From IMG/VR virus record IMGVR_UViG_3300013093_000066, positions 1 to 51,052 of that record: 51,052 nt of DNA; one strand, written 5' to 3'. The notes beneath the pieces are model-generated. The model was not told the origin of the DNA. It was given only the letters and a program-made list of their open reading frames with translations, and did no database searches. Numbering within the stretch: position 1 is the first letter of the stretch; every line of letters starts with the position of its first letter. The stretch is from a virus. A program made the translations under genes and the position numbers. This document shows positions 1-5,011 of the stretch, piece by piece.

Positions 1-100
1 CCCTGTGTATAAGAGGAGCCCCTGGCTGGTACTGGCGAAAAACGCAGGTGGTTTCCAGCAGGGCAGAAGAGAGTTGTCTCTTCATAGATACTACACAGGG
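1..100 (+). ncRNA. Structured RNA of unknown identity at the window edge
   Basis: A 9-bp outer stem pairs 1-9 with 92-100 exactly. Inside it an imperfect stem joins 19-29 to 55-64, capped by GCG-AAAAA-CGC, and a perfect 7-bp hairpin with loop GTTG lies at 66-83. There is no ORF. The strand is assumed from the neighbouring tRNAs. It is not recognisable as tRNA, tmRNA or RNase P RNA. T4 encodes stable RNAs of unknown role in its tRNA cluster, so an analogous phage RNA is plausible. The 5' end may extend outside the window. Confidence 0.5.
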
Positions 101-234
101 TACCGTATATGGACGCATACACTAATGGATGATAGGGCCATCTTGCCATCCTAAGACAACCTGATCAATGGCTAAGGACGGCAGCAACCGACTCCAAAAT
201 TCGATTTTATGTAGTATCTTTGAAGAGATAATTG

Positions 235-319
235 TGGCAGTATGGCACTGCTTGTGAAGCACCTACGGAGATGGTAGGAGAGCAGGTGAGCAATCACCCA
301 ACAAAACAAATGCCAACCA
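235..319 (+). ncRNA. tRNA-like structured RNA ending in ACCA
   Basis: Five bases TGGCA (235-239) can pair with TGCCA (311-315), followed directly by ACCA as in a tRNA 3' end. Between them are small hairpins: GCAGT/ACTGC, GCTT/AAGC, CCTAC/GTAGG and GGTGA/TCACC. There is no recognisable T-loop or anticodon loop, so it is not called a tRNA. It lies directly upstream of tRNA-His. It could be a decayed tRNA or a tRNA-like RNA. The stretch 101-234 holds only short possible hairpins and no gene. Confidence 0.35.
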
Positions 320-323
320 ATTT

Positions 324-399
324 GCGGTCTTGGTGTTGAGGGTCAGCACGTGAGTTTGTGGCACTTAAGGAACTGGTTCGATCCCAGTAGACCGTACCA
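324..399 (+). tRNA. tRNA-His (GTG)
   Basis: Cloverleaf with a 7-bp acceptor (first pair G-T), anticodon stem TGAGT/ACTTA, loop TTGTGGC giving anticodon GTG, T-arm ACTGG-TTCGATC-CCAGT and an encoded ACCA end. It reads both His codons. Confidence 0.85.
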
Positions 400-567
400 A
401 GAATTGCGGGAGATGGATACCTGCAGTCACCAATGTATCTGGTCGTGTGAATACATTGGATATAGGTTTAGGCTACCTGGAATGTCCTGGTACACGATCG
501 TCTTATCCAATTAAATCTACTCCGCGAAAAGGGAGATGCTGGATGGCAGTAACCAGCAACAAGTTTA
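400..567 (+). ncRNA. Structured intergenic RNA with mutually exclusive pairings
   Basis: No ORF is seen between tRNA-His and tRNA-Tyr. A perfect 9-bp hairpin pairs 430-438 with 451-459. An alternative 8-bp pairing uses 455-462 with 504-511 and shares ATTGG, so the two cannot coexist. A CTCC/GGAG hairpin and a CTGG/CCAG hairpin follow. It may be a tRNA precursor spacer, a separate RNA or a switch. Its function is unknown. Confidence 0.4.
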
Positions 568-655
568 GGGGCGGCTGCTCAGACGGCGGATGGGCACCGG
601 ACTGTAAATCCGGCACATAGAAACGGAGTTGGTTCGAATCCAACCCGCCCCACCA
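568..655 (+). tRNA. tRNA-Tyr (GTA)
   Basis: Acceptor GGGGCGG/CCGCCCC, anticodon loop CTGTAAA giving GTA, a long class II variable arm as expected for bacterial tRNA-Tyr, T-loop TTCGAAT and encoded ACCA. Confidence 0.92.
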
Positions 656-666
656 AAAATAGTTGT

Positions 667-695
667 GTGTCATATATCGACGTACATGCTATATT
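667..695 (+). promoter_or_regulatory. Early-type promoter for the 737 gene
   Basis: GTGTCA (667-672), a 17-bp spacer and TATATT (690-695) match the early-type pattern seen elsewhere in the window. The predicted start near 702 is followed by a small AAGGCA/TGCCTT hairpin and then GGAG ahead of the gene. Confidence 0.55.
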
Positions 696-736
696 ATAAA
701 AGTAAGGCATGGTGCCTTTATTATGGAGAAAGTGAA

Positions 737-931
737 ATGTCTAAAGCAGAACGTGTACTTAATGCCCTCTTAAATGGTCAGCAACTCTCAACAAAGCAGA
801 TCTCGACCCGTTATAAGGCAGCTAACCCAGCAGACGTGATCTACAAGATCCGCAACTGGGGATACAATGTTTCTTTGAATAAACAAAAGACTTCTTCTGG
901 TACTTCATTCAAGTATTCAATCGCAGTCTAA
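737..931 (+). CDS. Small winged-helix-like protein
   Basis: This 64-residue basic protein starts at an ATG 7 bp after a GGAG ribosome-binding site; longer in-frame starts would run back into tRNA-Tyr. Residues about 4-45 (AERVLNALLNG, then QLSTKQIS) resemble a helix-turn-helix or winged-helix segment, of the small type that many T4-like phages carry, so DNA or RNA binding is likely but not shown. It has its own early-type promoter and is closed by a strong terminator at 956-985, which makes it a stand-alone transcription unit inside the tRNA cluster. No regulated target can be named. Confidence 0.7.
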   Translation: MSKAERVLNALLNGQQLSTKQISTRYKAANPADVIYKIRNWGYNVSLNKQKTSSGTSFKYSIAV

Positions 932-955
932 TACGTTAAGCTCTACCTCGGATGT

Positions 956-990
956 ACAGGGGGGCTTAGCGGCCCCCCTGTTTTTGTTTC
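956..990 (+). terminator. Intrinsic terminator after the 737 gene
   Basis: A perfect 9-bp GC-rich stem pairs 956-964 with 973-981 and runs directly into TTTTTGTTT. It separates the early-type unit at 667-931 from the following tRNAs. Confidence 0.9.
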
Positions 991-992
991 TA

Positions 993-1063
993 AATGGATG
1001 CATTGGTTGCAGCACGTGTCCAAGAGTGCTGTGTAATCGAGAGTGACACCGGTCCGGTGTATC
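993..1063 (+). ncRNA. Structured leader or RNA before tRNA-Lys
   Basis: GGAT near 995 can pair with ATCC near 1061. Between them lie a CAGCAC/GTGCTG hairpin and an ACACCGG/CCGGTGT hairpin. No ORF. It may be a precursor spacer of the downstream five-tRNA run. Confidence 0.35.
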
Positions 1064-1078
1064 CTTTTAGAAGCAGAC

Positions 1079-1154
1079 GAACGCTTAGCTCAGTAGGTAG
1101 AGCAAAGGTCTTTTAAACCAGAGGTCGTGGGTTCGAACCCCACAGCGTTCACCA
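1079..1154 (+). tRNA. tRNA-Lys (TTT)
   Basis: Acceptor GAACGCT/AGCGTTC, anticodon loop CTTTTAA (TTT), T-loop TTCGAAC and encoded ACCA. The outer pairs of the anticodon stem are weak. One base separates it from the next tRNA. Confidence 0.9.
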
Positions 1155-1155
1155 T

Positions 1156-1231
1156 GGACCCTTAGCTCAGTTGGTAGAGCAGGAGACTCTTAATCTCTTT
1201 GTCGCAAGTTCGATCCTTGCAGGGTCTACCA
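1156..1231 (+). tRNA. tRNA-Lys (CTT)
   Basis: Acceptor GGACCCT/AGGGTCT, anticodon stem GGAGA/TCTCT with loop CTCTTAA (CTT), T-loop TTCGATC and encoded ACCA. With tRNA-Lys(TTT) it gives dedicated readers of both Lys codons. Confidence 0.9.
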
Positions 1232-1239
1232 AAGTTTAC

Positions 1240-1316
1240 TGGCGCATAGCTCAGATGATTAGAGCACACGACTGATAATCGTGAGGTCGATGGTTTGAAT
1301 CCATCTGTGCCAACCA
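1240..1316 (+). tRNA. tRNA-Ile (GAT)
   Basis: Acceptor TGGCGCA/TGTGCCA, anticodon stem CACGA/TCGTG with loop CTGATAA (GAT), T-loop TTTGAAT and encoded ACCA. Confidence 0.9.
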
Positions 1317-1320
1317 ATAC

Positions 1321-1397
1321 GCGACGTTCTTCTAATGGAATAGGAATCCTCCCTTTCAAGGAGATCAATATCGGTTCGAGTCCGATACGTCGCACCA
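1321..1397 (+). tRNA. tRNA-Glu (TTC)
   Basis: Acceptor GCGACGT/ACGTCGC, anticodon stem CTCC/GGAG with loop CTTTCAA (TTC), T-loop TTCGAGT and encoded ACCA. Confidence 0.88.
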
Positions 1398-1398
1398 G

Positions 1399-1440
1399 TC
1401 CGGGCGTAGCGCAGTCTGATAGCGTACTTGATTTGGAGTT
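1399..1440 (+). pseudogene. 5' half of a tRNA-Pro (TGG) cut off at the anticodon loop
   Basis: The sequence from TCCGGGC through the D-arm to CTTGA-TTTGGAG matches the first half of a tRNA-Pro and looks like alphaproteobacterial tRNA-Pro. After the anticodon loop the sequence leaves the tRNA pattern and enters the leader of the HNH gene. A 3' half able to pair with TCCGGGC is not seen downstream; an intact, different tRNA-Pro lies just after the HNH gene instead. The simplest reading is a tRNA broken by insertion of the endonuclease gene. Confidence 0.7.
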
Positions 1441-1453
1441 AATCTCAAAATGC

Positions 1454-1481
1454 TTCTCTTTATAAATAATAAAAAGGAGAA
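1454..1481 (+). promoter_or_regulatory. Hairpin covering the HNH ribosome-binding site with a late promoter in it
   Basis: TTCTCTTT (1454-1461) can pair with AAAGGAGAA (1473-1481) with one bulged G, hiding the GGAG ribosome-binding site. TATAAATA (1461-1468) lies at the loop, so late transcripts would begin near 1474, lack the 5' arm and expose the site. This is the layout known for the T4 I-TevI gene. Confidence 0.6.
1461..1468 (+). promoter_or_regulatory. T4-type late promoter (TATAAATA) for the HNH gene
   Basis: Exact TATAAATA, 17 bp before the ATG, inside the hairpin described at 1454-1481. Confidence 0.65.
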
Positions 1482-1484
1482 AAT

Positions 1485-1913
1485 ATGAGACATTCTAAAA
1501 TTAAATGTGAAAAATGTGAAAGAGAATTCGGTAACAATAATTTCAGTAAACATGTAAAAGTTTGCGAAGGAATTAAAATATGTCCAGTTTGCAGTAATAA
1601 ACATACTAAAACTAGTGTAACATGCTCTTATTCTTGCTCAAATAAGTTTTTTAGATCAGGTGAAAATAATGGTAACTGGAAACAAGAAGCTTATCGTTCT
1701 ACATGTTTTCAATATCATAAAAAAGAATGTGTTGTTTGTAGCGAAAACAAAATAGTTACAGTTCATCACCTTAATGAAAATCACAGTGATAATAGACCAG
1801 AAAATTTAATTCCATTATGTCCAACTCACCATCAATATTTTCATTCAAAATATAGATCAGAAGTTGAACCTATAATTATTGATTATTTGAAAAAATGGAA
1901 TATCAGGGAATAG
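1485..1913 (+). CDS. HNH homing endonuclease with N-terminal zinc fingers
   Basis: This 142-residue protein starts at an ATG after AAGGAG. Its first half has several Cys pairs (CEKC, CPVC, CSYSC) suggesting zinc fingers. The second half is an HNH nuclease domain with HHLNENHSDNRPENL and LCPTHH. Free-standing HNH enzymes of this kind cut DNA site-specifically to copy their own genes. The gene sits between a broken tRNA-Pro half and an intact tRNA-Pro, and its last 10 bases, including the TAG stop, lie inside the latter. It is AT-rich compared with the tRNAs around it, consistent with recent arrival. The cleavage target is unknown but is probably a tRNA-Pro gene. Confidence 0.9.
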   Translation: MRHSKIKCEKCEREFGNNNFSKHVKVCEGIKICPVCSNKHTKTSVTCSYSCSNKFFRSGENNGNWKQEAYRSTCFQYHKKECVVCSENKIVTVHHLNENHSDNRPENLIPLCPTHHQYFHSKYRSEVEPIIIDYLKKWNIRE

Positions 1914-1980
1914 CTCAATCTGGTAGAGCGTTGCGTTTGGGACGCAAAGGTTGCAGGTTCGATTCCTGTTTCCCTGACCA
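1904..1980 (+). tRNA. tRNA-Pro (TGG)
   Basis: Acceptor CAGGGAA/TTCCCTG, anticodon stem TTGCG/CGCAA with loop TTTGGGA (TGG), T-loop TTCGATT and encoded ACCA. Its first ten bases are also the end of the HNH reading frame. The body differs clearly from the broken tRNA-Pro at 1399, so it is not simply that gene's missing part. Confidence 0.93.
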
Positions 1981-1986
1981 ATATCC

Positions 1987-2062
1987 GCTCCCATCATCTA
2001 GCGGCCTAGGATACCCGCCTCTCACGCGGATCACACCGGTTTGAATCACACCACTCGGACCA
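1987..2062 (+). pseudogene. Decayed copy of tRNA-Glu (CTC)
   Basis: The first ~65 bases match the intact tRNA-Glu(CTC) at 2186 almost exactly, including the anticodon loop CTCTCAC. The T-arm and acceptor 3' strand are replaced: after GGTTTGAATC the sequence no longer pairs with either the T-stem or GCTCCCA. It still ends in ACCA. It is probably non-functional, or a chimera with the 3' end of another tRNA. Confidence 0.75.
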
Positions 2063-2185
2063 TAAATATAATGGCGGGCTCACCTGTGGAAAATGTACCC
2101 GCCACCGCCGGAGCGAAATGGTGAGATGGGCTGCTGCCGCGGGGTTTGTTAGTTTTCCTGACACACAAAAAACTAACACTAATTT
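2063..2185 (+). other. Structured spacer between the two tRNA-Glu copies
   Basis: It holds a GGCGGG/CCCGCC hairpin near 2072-2103 and a TTAGTTTT/AAAACTAA hairpin near 2149-2178. There is no ORF and no promoter-like sequence. It is more GC-rich in its first half than the region around it. Confidence 0.4.
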
Positions 2186-2261
2186 GCTCCCATCATCTAG
2201 CGGCCTAGGATACCCGCCTCTCACGTGGATCACACCGGTTCGAATCCGGTTGGGAGCACCA
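2186..2261 (+). tRNA. tRNA-Glu (CTC)
   Basis: Acceptor GCTCCCA/TGGGAGC, anticodon loop CTCTCAC (CTC), T-arm CCGG-TTCGAAT-CCGG and encoded ACCA. It is the intact member of a duplicated pair and complements tRNA-Glu(TTC). Confidence 0.92.
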
Positions 2262-2270
2262 AAATATTTG

Positions 2271-2299
2271 TGTACATATATGCACGACTGATATATAGT
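2271..2299 (+). promoter_or_regulatory. Early-type promoter before tRNA-Asn
   Basis: TGTACA (2271-2276), a 17-bp spacer and TATAGT (2294-2299), inside the phage's TTGTGTACAT box. The predicted start near 2306 would yield tRNA-Asn and the genes after it. Confidence 0.7.
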
Positions 2300-2316
2300 A
2301 AGAATATAGAGTTTAT

Positions 2317-2391
2317 TTCGTGGTGGCGCAGCGGTAGCGCAGTTGACTGTTAATCAATTGGTCGTAGGTTCGAATCCTACCCACGGAGCCA
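2317..2391 (+). tRNA. tRNA-Asn (GTT)
   Basis: Acceptor TTCGTGG/CCACGGA, anticodon stem TTGA/TCAA with loop CTGTTAA (GTT), T-loop TTCGAAT, discriminator G and encoded CCA. Confidence 0.92.
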
Positions 2392-2399
2392 TTTAGGTT

Positions 2400-2505
2400 G
2401 ATCGCTTAATAGATCCGCGAGAGTTATGGTCAGCTCTCAGTATCGGGAGGGTCTGGATGGAAACACTAGATCGTAATCTGCTGGCGTTCTAGCCAGCCTC
2501 CCGCC
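2400..2505 (+). ncRNA. Structured RNA after tRNA-Asn
   Basis: A GAGAG/CTCTC hairpin (2419-2438) is followed by a 7-bp stem CGGGAGG/CCTCCCG (2444-2450 with 2497-2503) that encloses AGAT/ATCT and a 6-bp GCTGGC/GCCAGC hairpin. No ORF. The boundary with the leader of the 2525 gene is not clear. Its identity is unknown. Confidence 0.45.
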
Positions 2506-2524
2506 CAGTTTCTAGGAGTTAGTT

Positions 2525-2824
2525 ATGAAGTATATGGTGGATATCGATAATACAATCTGCGTCACTGAAGATCGTGACTACGAGAACGCTGTTCCTATCC
2601 AACATCGCATAGACTATCTAAATCAACTCTTTGATGAAGGTAATGAGATTCATTACTGGACTGCTAGAGGTACTACTAGCGGCAAAGATTGGAATCACTT
2701 GACCATGTATCAGCTGAACGCTTGGGGTTGTAAGTTCACAACCGCAAGAGTTGGTAAACCAGACTATGATGTTTGGATTGACGACAAGGCAGTTAACGAC
2801 AGAGACTTCTTTCCACCCTTTTAG
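2525..2824 (+). CDS. Small HAD-like phosphatase
   Basis: This 99-residue protein begins with a HAD motif I (DIDNTI, with two Asp), has a Thr-rich motif II region (YWTARGTTSG) and ends with a motif IV-like WIDDKA. The fold suits a minimal Mg-dependent phosphatase of the kind found near sugar or nucleotide genes in phages. The ATG is preceded by TAGGAG. The final base of the stop codon is also the first base of tRNA-Thr. The substrate is unknown; capsule- or nucleotide-type phosphates are possible. It lies downstream of a structured leader. Confidence 0.75.
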   Translation: MKYMVDIDNTICVTEDRDYENAVPIQHRIDYLNQLFDEGNEIHYWTARGTTSGKDWNHLTMYQLNAWGCKFTTARVGKPDYDVWIDDKAVNDRDFFPPF

Positions 2825-2898
2825 CCCAAATAGCACAGCGGTAGTGCAATCGCCTTGTAAGCGATAGGTCGGGAGTTCAATCCTCTCTTTGGGCACCA
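2824..2898 (+). tRNA. tRNA-Thr (TGT)
   Basis: Acceptor GCCCAAA/TTTGGGC, anticodon stem TCGC/GCGA with loop CTTGTAA (TGT), T-loop TTCAATC and encoded ACCA. It shares its first base with the preceding stop codon. Confidence 0.92.
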
Positions 2899-2904
2899 TT
2901 TTGA

Positions 2905-2995
2905 TCTAGGTACCATTAGCCCACCCAGTGTCGACCATGTTTGGTGGAGCTCGTCGCAATCCTAGACTATATAAGAGCCAACACGTGAGGCTCAG
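2905..2995 (+). ncRNA. Structured spacer after tRNA-Thr
   Basis: TCTAGG (2905-2910) pairs with CCTAGA (2961-2966), enclosing a CCACC/GGTGG stem. A GAGCC/GGCTC hairpin lies just before the ribosome-binding site of the next gene. No ORF. Confidence 0.35.
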
Positions 2996-3010
2996 CTTTA
3001 TGGAGACTAT

Positions 3011-3193
3011 ATGAAAGAAAAACAGATTAGAACTATTGCTAGAATCCTATCTTATAGGATATCAGCTTTACTTCTCACATCTATTATTACAGGTCTTCAG
3101 GAAGCAGTAATAATTCATATTTTATTAACAGCACTACACTATATTGTAGAGATTATCTGGTCAAAAATTAACTGGATGAATGAGAATGTATAA
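3011..3193 (+). CDS. DUF2061-like small membrane protein
   Basis: This 60-residue protein has two hydrophobic segments (about 12-30 and 31-48). Its pattern, with SYRISALLLTS near the start and ALHYIVEIIW near the end, resembles DUF2061, a family of small predicted inner-membrane proteins of unknown function. The ATG follows TGGAG. Its end overlaps the start of the oxygenase-like gene by 14 bases, so the two are translationally coupled and probably belong to one tailoring operon with the halogenases. Confidence 0.65.
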   Translation: MKEKQIRTIARILSYRISALLLTSIITGLQEAVIIHILLTALHYIVEIIWSKINWMNENV

Positions 3194-3833
3194 TATCATA
3201 GGTAATTATATTATTACAAAAAAATTAGAGTTAGACACGACAAAGATTCTTCAGAGCGTTAATATTCTTAATCATTATATTATGAATGATATGCCTATCT
3301 TTGTTAATGAACAGATCGATCTCTATAAAGATAAAAACATAGTTGATAATCCTAATCAACTATTATCGACACGCATGTATGATCATTATAATCTTTTCTT
3401 ATATAGTCTTGAGGGGTTTTACGAACTCTTTAAAGAAATTAGTGATATGTTTAATCAAATTAAACCAGATCGATCAGAGTATTATTATATACAAGCATGG
3501 TTTAATATATACAATAAAGGCGAGTATATTGATTGGCATAAACACTGGCCATCAGAATTTAAGGTATGGCACGGAGTTTATTGTGTAAATACAAATGGAT
3601 CTAAGACAACTTACAGATTATCATCTGGTGCAGAGTTAGATGTTCCATCGGAAGATAATCTTTTGTTTATGGGTCCAAGTGATAATGATGAACATAGAAC
3701 ATGGCCATGGACTGGTGACGAGCCAAGAGTAACTATTGCATTTGATATAGTTCCTAGATGGGCTATTCGTAATTTTAATGAGTCAAATTATTTCTTACCA
3801 AGAACACCTAATCATTGGATACCAATAATATGA
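3180..3833 (+). CDS. Putative 2OG-Fe(II) oxygenase
   Basis: This 217-residue protein has a C-terminal half typical of the double-stranded beta-helix oxygenases that use iron and 2-oxoglutarate: IDWHKHW as the likely first metal site, DEHRTWPW with the distal His, and EPRVTIAFDIV with an Arg that could hold 2-oxoglutarate. Such enzymes hydroxylate proteins, amino acids or small molecules. The first metal site reads HKH rather than the usual HxD/E, which leaves some doubt. A second start lies at 3186. The stop overlaps the next start as ATGA, coupling it to two halogenase homologues. A joint oxidative tailoring role is inferred from this context only. Confidence 0.6.
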   Translation: MRMYNIIGNYIITKKLELDTTKILQSVNILNHYIMNDMPIFVNEQIDLYKDKNIVDNPNQLLSTRMYDHYNLFLYSLEGFYELFKEISDMFNQIKPDRSEYYYIQAWFNIYNKGEYIDWHKHWPSEFKVWHGVYCVNTNGSKTTYRLSSGAELDVPSEDNLLFMGPSDNDEHRTWPWTGDEPRVTIAFDIVPRWAIRNFNESNYFLPRTPNHWIPII

Positions 3834-5011
3834 CAAAAATTGCAATTTTAGGTAAAGGAACTGCTGGAGCTTTATCAGTATCTCACTTCAGAAAATATAT
3901 GCCACATGCAGAGATAGATTGGTACTATGATCCTGATAAGCCTACCCAAGCTGTAGGAGAGGGTTCTGTAGTTCAATTCCCATCTAATCTTTTTAATAGT
4001 ATGAATTTTACATACTCCGATCTAAAAAAGATCGATGGTACTATGAAGACTGGAATTGAGAAACATAATTGGGGTAAAAAGTATCAAGTGTTTGATGACA
4101 CCTTTACACCTCCATTTATTGCATATCATTTTAATGCCTTAAAATTACAGAGTTATATCTTTGATTTTTATAAAGATAGCGTCAACCAAATTGAAAAGAA
4201 TGTAACTAATAAAGACATCGATGCAGACTATATCATTGATTGTTCTGGTAAACCTAACCTAGATACAGATACTTCATTTGAAAGATCTAAGTATATACCT
4301 GTAAACTCTGTGCATGTTACTCAATGTTATTGGGATAAACCAGATTTTCAGCACACTAAAGCTATAGCCATGAAGTATGGATGGGTGTTTGCTATACCAC
4401 TATTAAACAGATGTTCTATCGGTTACCTATATAATAGGGACATTAATACTCTTGAAGATATTAAAGAAGATGTACAATCTATATTCAAAGATTTAAATCT
4501 AACACCTAGTACTGATCATAATACGTTTGACTTCTCTAACTATTATAGAAAACAAAACTATATAGGAAATGTTGCATACAACGGGAACGCATCTTTCTTT
4601 CTTGAGCCTTTACAGGCACAGTCTATTGGAATGATGGACATGACAGTTAGATACGCGTATGACATTATAAACAGAAATGGTGATACAGATAAATTTAATA
4701 AGATGTATGAGTTTGACGTAGCAGCATCAGAGAACGTTATAATGATGCATTACTTTGCAGGCTCACGCTTTAATACTCCATTCTGGGACTTTGCTGAAGA
4801 GAGAGGTGCTAGATGTATGGAGAGAGCAGTTAAAGACCCTAAGTTTGTACAAGCATTTAAAGATGTATCAAAGTTTGATAGTCTTATAGATGTTACAGAC
4901 AATAAGTCTAATCTCGGTGGATATATATTTTGGGGACCTTTATTCTTTTATCAAAATGTTAAAGGCCTTGGTATAGAAGATAAGTTTCAAGTATTAATAG
5001 ACAAATCATGA
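3830..5011 (+). CDS. Flavin-dependent tryptophan-halogenase-like protein 1
   Basis: This 393-residue protein has the FAD-binding GxGxxG motif (GKGTAGA, residues 8-14), a Lys at 73 in the position of the catalytic Lys of PrnA, and GWVFAIP (184-190), a variant of the family's WxWxIP motif. It is much shorter than the ~510-540 residues of bacterial tryptophan halogenases. At the PLEST-G site, where PrnA has its key Glu and chloride-binding residues, this copy has PLQAQSIG (260-267), so Glu is replaced by Gln. Loss or change of halide chemistry is likely. It starts by ATGA overlap and overlaps copy 2 by 4 bases. Phage homologues of this family are known from cyanophages; substrates are unknown. 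Confidence 0.85.
   Translation: MTKIAILGKGTAGALSVSHFRKYMPHAEIDWYYDPDKPTQAVGEGSVVQFPSNLFNSMNFTYSDLKKIDGTMKTGIEKHNWGKKYQVFDDTFTPPFIAYHFNALKLQSYIFDFYKDSVNQIEKNVTNKDIDADYIIDCSGKPNLDTDTSFERSKYIPVNSVHVTQCYWDKPDFQHTKAIAMKYGWVFAIPLLNRCSIGYLYNRDINTLEDIKEDVQSIFKDLNLTPSTDHNTFDFSNYYRKQNYIGNVAYNGNASFFLEPLQAQSIGMMDMTVRYAYDIINRNGDTDKFNKMYEFDVAASENVIMMHYFAGSRFNTPFWDFAEERGARCMERAVKDPKFVQAFKDVSKFDSLIDVTDNKSNLGGYIFWGPLFFYQNVKGLGIEDKFQVLIDKS

Noticed and set aside
1-567. tmRNA or RNase P RNA
   Set aside because: No tag reading frame, no tmRNA-type tRNA-like ends and no conserved RNase P core were recognised. It is described as unidentified structured RNA.
1399-1980. An intron-containing tRNA-Pro with the HNH gene as intron
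   Set aside because: The sequence after the HNH gene is a complete tRNA-Pro with its own 5' half, and nothing downstream pairs with TCCGGGC. Insertion with loss of the 3' half fits better.
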